From the NCBI GenBank assembly GCA_902805475.1, contig CADCSX010000008.1:744001-808000 (forward strand): 64,000 nucleotides of DNA. Reading direction: 5' to 3'. The notes below the pieces were generated by a model. The model saw only the letters and a program-made list of their open reading frames with translations. It was not told the DNA's origin and did no database searches. The position numbers and the translations under genes are program-made. Position 1 is the first letter of the stretch. Every line of letters starts with the position of its first letter. This stretch comes from Entonaema liquescens. Its lineage: Eukaryota; Ascomycota; Sordariomycetes; Xylariales; Xylariaceae. Shown piece by piece: positions 1 through 11,043 of the stretch.

Positions 1-784
1 ATGGGGCACTGCGCTTGATGACTTTTCGCTTTTTGACCTCGGCAGAGAGAGGACCAAGAAGAAAACCTGGTGTTGCGGGGCGTTTGATATTTGGAAGGCA
101 AGCAAATCGACCAAGATGTTCCCAATTAAACATATCACCCTCGTCGCCGATGTCATCATCGTCGTCTCCATCGTCTCCTAGGGCCCCACGGGCTGGTCTT
201 CTCCGATGTTGTTGCGTAGCAGTTAGTTCTGGTGCATCGTCTTCCGCGATCCCAGACCCTAGTCTCATGTAAGTGATGCATTTTGAAACAAACTCATCCA
301 CATCAACGCCTTGTGCGATACCGCCGGCGGTGAGGCGGACTGTTTTGCGATATGACGCATCCGCTGTGCTAACAAGCAGCTTGGAATCGATGGCCGCTTC
401 AGTTGTCTGTTTTACACCTGATAGGAGTAAATTTGCTCTTCTTAGGGTATCATGTAAACCCATTGACTCTTCTTTAAGGTATTCATCCCCATTCTCGTGC
501 AGCTCTCGAAGAAGATCCCGATAGCCGCGTTGAAGATTACGTCTTTCTTCCATGGATTGATCTGGGTCGAAATCTTCTTCTTCAACTGCACCCTGACCAT
601 CCGGCTCGCGCGTGCGCCGCCGCAAGTTGGTGTGTTCTGCGCCATTAGTTAAGGTTCGTTTCCTTTTCGAAGAGCTCTCAGACGCTTTGCCCTTGTCCCG
701 GATAACTAACGAACTTTGGCGGCTATCAGGATCTGGCGAGGAGTCCTCTGATCCTAAGGCAGGAGAGGAGCCCCTGGACGACAT
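1..784 (-). CDS. nse4: Nse4-type kleisin of the SMC5/6 complex (partial, 3' end outside window)
   Basis: The minus strand is open without a stop from the ATG at 782-784 to the window edge, giving 261 codons. After a Ser-rich, charged N-terminus there is an Nse4 core. It contains RGYRDLLRELHENGDEYL near residues 85-105, VKQTTEAAIDSKLLVSTAD near 122-140 and GVDVDEFVSKCITYMR near 160-175. An acidic linker (DDGDDDDD) follows, then the C-terminal winged-helix start WEHLGRFACLPNIKRPATPG and FLLGPLSAE. In the family this protein bridges the Smc5 and Smc6 heads and works in recombinational repair in the nucleus. No intron is seen in this part. It is divergent from the Vps34 gene, with about 690 bases between the two start codons. 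The family call is firm; the C-terminus is missing only because the window ends. Confidence 0.92.
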   Translation of the reverse strand, partial: MSSRGSSPALGSEDSSPDPDSRQSSLVIRDKGKASESSSKRKRTLTNGAEHTNLRRRTREPDGQGAVEEEDFDPDQSMEERRNLQRGYRDLLRELHENGDEYLKEESMGLHDTLRRANLLLSGVKQTTEAAIDSKLLVSTADASYRKTVRLTAGGIAQGVDVDEFVSKCITYMRLGSGIAEDDAPELTATQQHRRRPARGALGDDGDDDDDIGDEGDMFNWEHLGRFACLPNIKRPATPGFLLGPLSAEVKKRKVIKRSAP

Positions 785-1474
785 GGTTGACTAGGGGTTT
801 GAAAGGAGCAGAACCAAGTAATACGCTAAGGTGAACAATTGAAATTGCTTAAGCGTATGGATGTCTTATTTGCGAAGAATCCTTCTATTTGATTGAATTG
901 CTGGCATATGTCATAGCTTCATATACAATCATTCCTCTTACGCGATAACAAACGCGTAAGTCGCGTCTTTGTTAAGCTTTGATGCGTCTCCAACTAAATT
1001 GATTTATTGACTTTCCGTGTGGCTCGTATCGTGGCTGATGTGATGACTTTGGTTAAGTAAACTTTCAAAGTTGCTGTATGTAAGATCTTCCGTTTGTGCA
1101 ATATTCGAAGATACCTAATTACTGTGAGAAGTCGCAATCTTTTCGTATATTTGCTGAAAGGTCCATACAATTTTATCACTTGTTAGGAGTCCTAATGTAG
1201 AACCTCAATGCAGAGCTGCTAAAGTTTCCAAGGTTCCGGAATATTGTGGATCTAAAGAAAAGCGTCGGACTGGAACTAAGTGATAAGATAAGTAAGTCAC
1301 TGGTATGACGGCAGGGACGAGCACCACTACTTAAAATAATCACATGCGCCGGTCATTTGCAAGTGAATGTACAGTCCGCAATACACAGAATACAACTTTC
1401 TTTCTCGACAATAACTAATATTGTACTCCCCATACACACCTAATTGAAGATATTATGGAATAAACATTTCAATA
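785..1474. other. Divergent intergenic region between nse4 and vps34
   Basis: About 690 bases separate two genes transcribed away from each other, so both promoters must lie here. I see no further gene, RNA or clear repeat. The stretch next to the vps34 start is AT-rich. Confidence 0.6.
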
Positions 1475-4413
1475 ATGGAACCATTTTCTTTTGGGAGTTC
1501 AGACTCGTTAGACCGTCAAGTTAGCATACGCATGTAAGAGAACCATTTCCCAGTTCCGTTGCGGCCAGCAACCGACAACTAACATCTGTTATATAGAATC
1601 AATCTAGAGGGCGAAGAAACACCGCATCTATTTTCGACATTGCTGCAAAGGCCCGACCTTAGACATATAGGCTCTAATCTGAGGTGCGTGCTTTTGAAGT
1701 AGCTAAGCAGTCCTCGCGCAGCATCATGCTAACTTGAAGTTCATACAGCTCTCATTCCGATCTTTATGTTACCGTCCAAGTATGGGCTGGCTCCAAACCA
1801 CTAACCGTTCCGATACAAACATCGTATAAACCATTCCGTAATGAAAGAAGGTGCGATCAGGAAAAGTTGTTTACCCGAACTAATACGTTGGCTAATATAT
1901 CTTAGATGGAACGAATGGCTTGACCTACCGATACCATACAAATCTCTTCCGATTAACTCATGCCTCGCAATAACGATATGGGACCTATCTCCCACTGGCG
2001 GGAAAGAAGCTCAAGGCCATGCGATTCCTTTTGGCGGCACGACGCTTCCCCTCTTCGACCGAGATAACCAGCTCCAGAAAGGTAGACAGAAATGCCTAGT
2101 TCACCGTCATAAGCTGGCAGACGGTAATGATAATACTGCTACACCATCGACCATAGAGAAAAAGAGAGGCGCCTCGAAAAAGGACGACGATACCTTTGTG
2201 GACAAAGAAACCGAGGAACTTGAACGTCTGGAGAAATTATTCAAGAAATACGAGATGAACGAGATACCAAGAGTTGAATGGCTCGACCAACTAGTATTCC
2301 GGGAGACCGAAAAGCGTGGGTCAAAAGCAGCAAAGAGCTCAGTGAAATCACTTCAACGCCAGGTGGCACGGAACCCGGATGCTGGAAAAGACGGAGGCGA
2401 AGATAAAACTACCAACCCAGCTGAAGATCCTCCGAGACCTGGTCCATCGAGATTTATGCTAAATGTGGAATTACCTCGCTTTGACTTTCCTGTCGTGTTC
2501 GCAGACCACGAATACTCTCCGCCACCTATCTCATCTTTCCAGCATCTTTCGGCATCCCAATCGAATATCATTCTAAAACCACCACCTGAGGTATCATACG
2601 GCCCTGGTATAAACGGACCTGGTGGATCAGGAAACAGAATGGACAGCCGTATAGTCAGGATATATGACCCTGAAGTTGGTGCGCGGGATAATCCGGCAGA
2701 GAGCAAGCACAGACGCCTAGTCAGGAGTCAGCATCGTCACGGAATACTAGACAAAGACCTAAGACCTAACGCAAAGGTTCGCGATGAACTGAATACGATC
2801 ATGTCGTATTCGCCTACCCACGTCTTGTCTCCAGAAGAAAAGGATCTTGTCTGGAAATTCCGTTACCACCTAACTAAGGATAAACGGGCCCTCACAAAGT
2901 TCGTCAAGTCTGTCAACTGGCAGGATCAGAGCGAATCGAAGCAGGCTATCCAGGTCCTTGGCAAGTGGACTGACATCGACGTGGACGATGCGCTTGAGCT
3001 GCTCGGTCCTACTTTTGATAACCGCGCTGTAAGAGCGTATGCCGTAGACCGACTGAGGAAAGCCGACGACCACGAGTTGCTCCTTTATTTACTACAGCTA
3101 GTCCAAGCCTTAAAGTTTGAACATATCTCAGCTGATTCCAATGAAGCCACTGTACGAGCATCTTCCCTGGCAAATTTCTTAATCTCGCGAGCTGTTGAAA
3201 ACTTTACTCTTGGGAACTACTTCTACTGGTACCTTGGGGTTGAGTATGACGACAAGAGTAATGAACAGGGAGAGGAAGTCCGTACAATGTACGCCAAGGT
3301 TCAATATGACTTCATGAAGGAACTTGAAGACCGCCCAGGTGGCCACGAGACGAGGGTGACTATTCGAAGACAAGCCGAGCTTATCACGGTCTTGTCTAAA
3401 ATTTCAGCTGAAATCCAGGCCTCCAATGAATCAGTCGCCCGGAAGGCCGATAAGGTCAAAAACTTCCTGGCAGACCCGAAGAACGAACTCTTGTCCATTG
3501 ATCCTGCAGTACCTATACCTCTGGATCCATCGATCATGGTGACAGGAGTCATCCCGGAAGAGACGCGGGTTTTAAATCGTCGCTTTCACCAATCATGGTC
3601 ACATTTAAGACGACGTCAGGTAGCAAATACCCTATTATCTTCAAGACTGGCGACGACCTACGTCAGGATCAGCTTGTTATTCAAATCATTACCCTCATGG
3701 ATCAGCTACTCCAGAAGGAGAACTTGGATCTCAAACTGACGCCTTATAAAATTCTCGCAACCAGCACGACTGCTGGAGCTTCCCAGTTTATCCCTTCTCA
3801 GACATTTTCTGCGATATCTTACAAGTATCGCAATAACCCTGCTCTTGCCTACCTCAAGCAACATAATCCTGACGAGCGAGCATACCTGGGAGTGCGTAAG
3901 GAGACTCTTGACACGTTTATAAAATCGTGTGCGGGCTACTGTGTAATCACGTATATACTAGGAGTTGGTGATCGACATCTCGACAACCTTCTCCTAACAC
4001 CAGATGGGCACTTCTTCCACGCCGATTTTGGGTTTATCCTTGGCCGGGATCCCAAACCCTTTGCACCGGCAGTTAAGCTTAGCAAGGAGATGGCCGACGC
4101 GATGGGCGGCTCAAATCCTCCGAGCGAGCAGTATCTACAATTCAAACAATATTGTTTTCTAGCGTTCGCGGCACTGCGAAAGTCGTCGAACCTAATTCTC
4201 AACCTGTTCAGTCTGATGGTTCATGCTAATATCCCGGATATCAAGATTGAACCAGATAAGGCGGTGTTTAAGGTAAAGGAGCGTTTCCATCTGGAGTTAA
4301 ACGAAGAGGATGCGATTAGACACCTGGATGGAATTATGGAGGATAGCCTTAACGGCATCATGCCTGTTGTTATTGATCGACTACACGATTGGGTCCAGGC
4401 ATTCAGACCTTAG
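1475..4413 (+). CDS. vps34: Phosphatidylinositol 3-kinase Vps34 (class III), with one apparent frameshift
   Basis: The model is exons 1475-1533, 1597-1683, 1749-1850 and 1906-4413, about 918 residues. The start gives MEPFSFGSSDSL, followed by the C2 domain (DLYVTVQVW, SYKPFRNER, WNEWLDLPI), the helical PIK domain, and the kinase domain with GDDLRQDQL, GDRHLDN (catalytic, about residue 770) and HADFG (about 790). It ends in an amphipathic tail (DRLHDWVQAF). The enzyme makes PI3P on endosomes and autophagosomes with Vps15 and Vps30/Atg6. Between TGVIPEETRV and FKSSLSPIMV the frame changes by one base at a T run (3570-3573). Adding one T would restore the family sequence without loss, so I infer a sequencing error or a very recent mutation. 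No GT..AG intron fits. Family call is certain. Confidence 0.95.
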
Positions 4414-6457
4414 AGGCGCTAAACAGGTTATGTATGTTTTACTTGTTGGGTTATATTGATTTGCTCAAGATAGCACCAGCGGCGTTTACTCACATGTTAG
4501 TTCTATTCGATACCAAGATACCCAGCGTAAACACGCAATTCAAACAGCAGCATACATGTATGCAAGCCTCTTATGTGAAACAGGATTGCGGAATGCTGCA
4601 GCCACAACGTGAGAGATTTCCGTTTGCCTGGGGCCTGGGGTGTCTGAGAAGCGGTCTCGTCTTATACCTTGGCTTGCAGCCGCCAACCATACATTAGGTT
4701 GAAGGTGGATATGTCTAGAAGTTAACCAGCACTATTTGCGGCGTGGACTGGCTGTCTTACTGAACTGAATATGATATTTGGCCTATCAGGATCGCTTCTG
4801 GAAGCCATCGTTAGCCCCGCCACCGTCATATGTACATAGTAGTGTGTACTGAATGATCGGTGCTTGCGGATGTGGAGTCTTGGCATCCCCTTCCCCAAGT
4901 CTTTGGGAGCCGCTGTAGTACTTCCCCTTTCTTTTTTTCTCATCCCCAGCATCTGGATATCTAACAATAGAATTGCCTTACCTCATTGACATGTGGCTTC
5001 CTTAAGCTATTTACACGTCGCATTTTTATACTAACAGACGATTTATTGTATATCGGAATATAGATCAGGTATCTTTGTTGTGACCCAACACCTCTCATCC
5101 TGGGGCCAGAAATATATAGGTGAGTATATACCTATATCACCTATGATATTCGGATACAACATATGAGGAGGTACCTATCATGTTCGCATGAGGCGCAGTG
5201 GACCGGTATATAAAGCGGGGGCTGGGATCACGATATTTCATACAGCTACGTACGTATACACCTCGTATTAATTCTCTTTTAAATAAACTAAGCTCAATGC
5301 TAAATACTAACCTAGGAAGATCAGATACCCACGAATAAGTTGATCTTTAATGGGGACGCTTCAATGGTCTGATGTTATACCATGAACAGGTAAATATGGT
5401 GAGTTTACCTATGTACCTCACCTATTAAATACATGTATCTCGTACCACCAAAGACTAAAATGGGGTCGTGTAAGTTTCCAAAATAGGTCAATAGTACTTT
5501 CCCTTATCGGGTCATTCCCCACCTAACTTAGCAGGCTTAGTCGGTAAATCTTTCCTAAAGGTACCTATTTTGACTTAGCCTTCGGTCTAAAATCCACGTC
5601 TAAGCCATTGTAGAAATCCAGGGACTTTTCAACCTTTCAACCTTTCAACATCACGTTCAGTTCGACTAACCATTGAGAACGAGATAGCTATCTTTAAGCT
5701 TCTGGTCTCTCGAGTCGTATATTAAACAATATTTAAGGTCGTTTGGTTGATAAGCTAAACTGTACTATATTTTGTACCTATCTACCTATTTATCTAACTA
5801 AACTGATCGACATAAAGTCGCAAATCTCAAATCCCATCTCCCACAAAAGCCCGAACCAAAGGTTTTTTGCGCACGGCCTCGAAGCACATCCAATTCATTT
5901 TAAAGAGTCAATACACACACTACCTACACTAAGTATCCCAGCCACAACTTCGCTCTCTCTCGCTCGAGAACCCTTGATCCTAGCAATCCTAGGTCTAGCC
6001 TGGGCCTCCCTCTGTCTCTCCCAGAAAACAGAACCCACCGCGCCACTGGCTCTGTTTCTCCTACTGCTTTGGACATCTCTCAATTGTCTTTGAACTTGGT
6101 GGTTATTTTTTGGCATTACCAATCGCGTTGCGTCGGGATGCTTTTGATTTTCCCCTCGCTGAAAACGCCCAGTACGAAAAACCCTGTACTTTTCAACTAA
6201 TATTTGAAAACTTGCGATCATCTCCGAACCGTTCGGATCCCTAGGGGCCACTTTCTTCTCAAGCCCCGTGCGTTCACGGTTCGTACTATTTTCTTCCCAT
6301 CTTCCTACCAGTTCCCGCGCTAGATTTTCCTTTGGTAGATTTGTCGTCGATAAGCTCATTCTGACTCGAAACATTTAGATTACTCCACAGCCGATAGCGA
6401 ACAGTGTCCGACTTCGTCCCTGACGTACTTCGTCAGCGCATTCTTCCCGCTCTCATC
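4414..6457. other. Intergenic region, no gene seen
   Basis: About 2 kb without a convincing gene. It contains many short AGGTA/TACCT motifs (for example near 5100-5180 and 5390-5430), a threefold tandem TTTCAACCT near 5628-5650, and a pyrimidine-rich stretch from about 5930. That stretch is probably the promoter and long leader of the gene starting at 6458. The short open frames here have no protein-like character. Confidence 0.5.
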
Positions 6458-7177
6458 ATGTCCGCTACTAGCAATGGCGCGGCAACATCGTCCGCCAAGC
6501 GTTTCGAGCTTCCAGCTCTGGATTTCAAATTTGGCTCACTAACTGACGGAACTGATATTCCGCCGCCACCTCCGTCTCCTCCGTCACCCAAGATAGAGAC
6601 TCCTAAGGAAGAGGTTCACAAGGAGGAAGTTCCCAAAGAGGCCCCCAAAGAAGAGGCCCCCAAGGAAGAGGTTCCGTCGCCGCCGAAGACACCGCTCCGG
6701 GAAGAGTTTGAGAAGAAGCAGGAAACAAATAGCTCTGCTAATGGTCACGGTACATCCCCTAACAAACCTGAACTTAGCACCATCTCGGCCAATATTGGCG
6801 TAAAGCGCCCAGCAGAAGATGGACCCGCGTCACCCGCGCCCTCAAACCGTGGAAGCCTTAGACGCTTGCTTAGCAGAACATTATTGAACAATGCTTACGA
6901 TGAACAAGGATTATTTCTTAGCCCGAATACTTCGAGACCTCCGAGCCGGACAGCAAGCACGATTGCGGAAGAAAAGAAATCGAAGCGCGCCAGCGGTTGG
7001 TTTAAACGGCTACGGACGCATGATACCTCCAAGAGGGCCAGTCAAGTATTCGAACACCCGATCGAGGAGCCAAAGAAACCGGCCGGCCCCCCTCCGCCGA
7101 TGATTCCGGAGTTGAGCGCCCTTAAGACCAAAGTCGATACTCATCTCGGCGATGACCTCTTTAAGGATTTCAAATAG
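6458..7177 (+). CDS. Hypothetical proline/lysine-rich protein
   Basis: A single-exon frame gives about 239 residues from the second ATG (6458). An in-frame ATG at 6404 would add 18 residues, but the shorter form starts with MSATSNGAATSSAKRFELP, which looks more natural. The order is: a short hydrophobic-acidic motif LPALDFKFGSL, a polyproline run (PPPPPSPPSPK), an imperfect repeat of KEEVPKEE/KEEAPKEE units, a basic Ser/Arg segment (RGSLRRLLSRTLL), KRASGWFKRLRT, and a C-terminus ending GDDLFKDFK. I recognise no domain, signal peptide or membrane segment, and it is largely disordered by composition. The GWFKRL and DDLFKDF pieces look like short conserved motifs. Function unknown; coding status is likely from codon structure and clean ends. 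Confidence 0.75.
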   Translation: MSATSNGAATSSAKRFELPALDFKFGSLTDGTDIPPPPPSPPSPKIETPKEEVHKEEVPKEAPKEEAPKEEVPSPPKTPLREEFEKKQETNSSANGHGTSPNKPELSTISANIGVKRPAEDGPASPAPSNRGSLRRLLSRTLLNNAYDEQGLFLSPNTSRPPSRTASTIAEEKKSKRASGWFKRLRTHDTSKRASQVFEHPIEEPKKPAGPPPPMIPELSALKTKVDTHLGDDLFKDFK

Positions 7178-8353
7178 GGAATTGTTTCACAACATATGAT
7201 ACCCCATCTATGGCCATGTTTTGGCCGCATGCGTTGGCATTCCATGAGCCTTGGATATTAACTTCAAAAATAGCCGTCATTATCTTGCGGCAAAGTAATT
7301 TTTTGACATTTGGTATGGCGATTTTTTCGAAGCGAGTGAAGGAGGCGTTGCTTTTGAGAAAAAGCTTTCTGGAGAGTGGAACATTAGATACCCAGCTCCT
7401 ACGCGAGCTCATTCATCGACATACCTAGTCAATTCTTTCCCCATCGTTTTATTTTCCTTTACTCAGCATTCTTATTCTTCCCTTCCTCATATTCTCCCCA
7501 CCTTCTCACGCGCGGCATATAAGTGCGTTACTGCAAGAGTATTCGGAAAAGGACCAGTGTATGTCTTGTATTACTCCCTCGCGCCCACTTATTTTTTTGG
7601 GCGTACTTGTTTTGTCCTACTATTCTCCTTACTAAAAAGGGGCTACCAACAATTCGATTCTTAATGGACGTGGAGAGCGGTCACATGTGGAAGGATGGTG
7701 GAGGATGGTGGAGGATGGAAAATATCCTAGAGTTGGCAGAGAGCGACAAAGAAGTTACGGAGCAAGTTTTTCATCTTACGGTCAACATTGACGGCTATGT
7801 GCTTATGTGTCACGATAGCGGGAGAGTTCATATTTACCTTCCGGCTGGGGAGGATATCACCATTTTTGTGAAATAGTGCATCTTTGGCGCGAAGGCATCG
7901 AATTTTTACATTTTCTGCCTGTGTGTGTGGGTATTTACTCAATCCTCTTCCTCTTTGATATTCAAAATCTGAAGAACGATTAGGTAAATTTGACCATTTG
8001 GCTTTACGTTGAAGTTGAGAATATGTGATCATGATTTATTTCATATTTGGTGATTTGAATAATTGGATATAATTCAATTTATATATGAGGTGCATACAGG
8101 TACCTCTACCATGTAGTACAGACAGAATTCAGACGTCAAAAAAAGGGGGAGCATGCTTTAGGTAAGCCCTAGTGGTATAGCTCTAGCTTGGACCAATCGT
8201 AGCGTGTTTCGGCAATTCTAGGATAAGATATAACGTCATTACCGAGTTCAGCTTCCAGAGCTCCGAACTTTTCGTTATCAGTACCTAGCTTCATCCAAAA
8301 CTTGAGGACGTTGATGTTTGTTCGACGATTCGACTTACAACGCCTACGGCAAT
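7178..8353. other. Intergenic region, no supported gene
   Basis: It holds the presumed 3' UTR of the 6458 gene, a pyrimidine-rich stretch at about 7430-7520, and an imperfect GGATGGTGGA triplication near 7690-7715. The promoter of the etr1 gene should lie at its right end. A 117-codon frame at 7523-7876 has no recognisable domain and I do not accept it. Confidence 0.5.
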
Positions 8354-9667
8354 ATGGCTAGCATCCGACCACTCGGGGGCCAAAGATTGGCTACTTCTCT
8401 AGCTAGAAGCTCAATTCGACCAGGTCAATGCAGAGTCAATACGAAATTCTTACCGGTGTCGCAAATACAAGTGCGATATAAATCTGCACCATACGGCTAC
8501 ACACAAGCGAAGTCACTGGTGTTTAGCGAATATGGCGAACCGAAGGATGTTTTGAAGTGAGCTCTACTCGTACCTATTATCTAGTGATAGACGTATATAA
8601 GCTAACAAAGTCCTCCTTCGTAGACTACACACACACTCCATAAGCCCAACTCTTCCTTCCTCCTCAGTCCTCTTACGTTCCCTCGCCGCACCCATCAACC
8701 CCGCGGACGTGAACACCATCCAGGGCACCTACGGCGCCAAACCGTCTTTCAGCACGCTCCTCGGCACCGCCGAACCCTCCGTCGTCCCCGGCAACGAAGG
8801 CGTCTTCGAAGTCGTCTCTTCCTCATCGCCAGACGACCTCCAGCGCGGCGACTGGGTCATACCCAAAAAGACCCAATTTGGCACCTGGCGCACACACGCC
8901 CTCGCCCCCGCCGACGCCGTCATCAAAGTCGACAAGGAAGGCCTGAATCCCCTACAGGTTGCCACCGTCGCCGTCAACCCCTGCTCTGCCTACCGCATGC
9001 TGCGCGACTTCGTGCGCGCCGACGATGGCCCCGGCCCCCTGCGCGAGGGCGACTGGTTCATCCAGAACGGCGCCAACAGCGGCGTCGGCCGCGCGGCCAT
9101 CCAGCTCGGCCGGCTGTGGGGGTACCGCAGCATCAACGTCGTGCGGGCGCGGGACTCCCCCGAGGACACGCAGAAGCTCAAGGCCGAACTGTCGGCTCTC
9201 GGCGCTACCCACGTGGTCACGGAGGACGAGTTCCAGGCGCGCGAGTTCCGCGACCGGCTAGCCGAGTGGACGCGGGGCGCGCGCGAGGGCGTGCGCCTGG
9301 GGCTGAACTGCGTCGGGGGCAAGAGCGCGGCGTCGATGGCCAAGACGCTGGGCACGGGGGCTACGATGGTGACGTACGGGGGATGGCGCGGCAGCCGGTG
9401 GCACTGCCGACGGGGCTGCTGATCTTCAAGGATATCCGGTTTGTGGGGTTCTGGCTGAGCCGGTGGGCGGACGGGGACGCGGGGTCCAAGGCGCGCACGG
9501 TGGCGGAGATCCTGGGGCTGATGCGCGAGGGCAAGTTCCGCGATACGCCTGTCGTCGAGGTGCCCTGGCACTGGGAGACGGAGGTCCAGACCCTCAGGGA
9601 TGCGGTGCAGGGCACGCTGCAGGGGTTTAGGAGTGGGAAGGGGGTTTTTGTGTTCCGCGATACGTGA
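8354..9667 (+). CDS. etr1: Mitochondrial 2-enoyl thioester (trans-2-enoyl-CoA) reductase, with one apparent frameshift
   Basis: Exons are 8354-8556 and 8624-9667, about 415 residues. I chose the ATG at 8354, not the in-frame one at 8318, because it opens directly into a mitochondrial targeting-like segment (MASIRPLGGQRLATSLARSS, Arg-rich, no acid). The medium-chain reductase domain shows INPADVNTIQGTYG, a catalytic-site region, NGANSGVGRAAIQLG (nucleotide binding) and FVGFWLSRW. This NADPH enzyme does the last step of mitochondrial type II fatty-acid synthesis, needed for lipoate. At a run of five G (9378-9382) the frame changes: MVTYGG is followed in the next frame by MARQPVALPTG, and one added G restores it. 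The second exon is visibly GC-rich. It is convergent with ubc13. Confidence 0.94.
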
Positions 9668-10375
9668 TGAGGGTAAGGGAGATGGTGATGGTGGCGGTGG
9701 TGTTCGTTTAATAGATAGATGGATGGCTAGCATGGGCTTGTATGTACGGATTTAAGGTCAAGCTGTTATGACGATATAGACATGATATAGTCGATCAGTG
9801 CCTTAGGTACTTAAGGGACTTAAAAACTATCACAATGGTTTACCAGAGGCACGTGAGATTTCTTCAAGTTCTTTTTTTTTTTTGGTTTCTTAATTGCGCT
9901 ATTGCTAGATGCATGTCTACAATCCTCCACCGTCCACATTTCGGTCAACTCGCTGAACGCCAGTGCAGTTCCATGCTAATGAAAATTCAAAAGAGAAAAA
10001 AAAGGGGGTTATTCTCGATCCCCAAAGAAGAATCCCGATTCCGTAACTAGTAGACCACCCTAGGTAGGAATCCTCAACTCCCCTAATCAACGATTACCAA
10101 AGGTTGCCTTGTAAATGTATTGGGAGATCCATGTAGTCTGAATAATTTTCCAGGCCGCTACGAAGTTTTTGTTTCAGCTTTCGCTTTAGCTTTGGTTTTG
10201 GCTTTGGTGCTGGCTCTGGCTCTGGCTTTTGATCTGGGTTGGGATCGGGATCGGGATCAGAATCGGAATCGGAATCGTGATCAGGATTGCGACTACGACG
10301 GCGAAGGATGGTGAGTTTTGGAATACTCCTAAGGCGTTCACGGATACTTCGAGTCGCCTTCTGCAGCCTGCGCTT
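9668..10375. repeat. Convergent intergenic region with a GGGATC/GGAATC-type tandem tract
   Basis: Between the ends of etr1 and ubc13. Around 10180-10225 there is an imperfect CTTTGG/CTCTGG repeat, and at about 10240-10280 an imperfect hexamer array of GGGATC, GGAATC and close variants. The open frames crossing it on both strands are repeat artefacts. The rest shows nothing. Confidence 0.55.
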
Positions 10376-11043
10376 CTACTTCGGCTGAGGGGTAGCGTAT
10401 GTTTTGGTCCACTCCTTGGCTGTTGCGATGGCTTTGTTCTCGTCTTCTTTCCAGCTTTTGGCGACGTCGGCAGCCAGGGGGTCGTCCGGGTTTGGGGCAC
10501 CGAGGAGAGCTTGGATCGAGAGGAGAATGGTTCGGATCTGAAGAGCGGGAGACCAGTTATCTGGGGAAAGAGGCTGTTAACAGATCCAAACTTTACATGG
10601 GAGTGGGAATAGAAAAGAGGGACTCACTCTTTAGCACATCGAGGCAAATTCGTCCAAGCTTGTCGACATTAGGGTGATAGATCTTGGTCAAGAAGCGGAT
10701 CTTGGGTGGGACCATCGGGTAGTCATCTGTCAGAAACAGCTCAAGCTTGAAAATGCCTCCTGGATTTTTAAACGATGGTTAGCAAACGGGTCTATAGGTT
10801 GCACGGAGCGGGAGATGGGAGGTGCACGAACCCTCGTACGGGGATCCCGAGGGGCCGTGGATCTCAACGTCGAAATATCTGAGGTTGTCCTCGTGGGGAA
10901 CGGCGCTAATGCCAGGAACACTGTGAACGCTCGGTCAGGTATGAAGTCCTAGCAAACGGCTCGGCACGGATCCGAGTATGTAGATCTTACGGTTCTGTCA
11001 TCAAACGTTCCGTTTCCTTGACGATACGCTTAGGCAACGCCAT
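10376..11043 (-). CDS. ubc13: Ubiquitin-conjugating enzyme E2 Ubc13
   Basis: Exons on the minus strand are 10991-11043, 10832-10920, 10628-10759 and 10376-10560. They give exactly 152 residues, the usual size. The protein starts MALPKRIVKETERLM and contains HEDNLRYFDVEIHGP, the PKIRFLTKIYHPNVDKLG core, the active-site Cys in GRICLDVL, and NNWSPALQIRTILLSIQALL. The tail is TYATPQPK. With a Uev/Mms2 partner this E2 builds Lys63-linked chains in post-replication repair. Introns are short, and the third removes a segment before ATAACTGG. The active-site neighbourhood reads LKNNW, while many orthologues have LKDNW; this is a normal variant. The gene is intact. Confidence 0.96.

Noticed and set aside
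7523..7876. 117-codon open frame after the 6458 gene
   Set aside because: Lies in UTR-like sequence, no domain; the N-terminal part is unlike coding sequence.
8990..9733. Long minus-strand frames across etr1
   Set aside because: Shadows of a GC-rich exon; the + strand carries clear enoyl reductase motifs.
10120..10612. Repeat-encoded frames on both strands near ubc13
   Set aside because: They translate the hexamer array and antisense of ubc13 exon 4.
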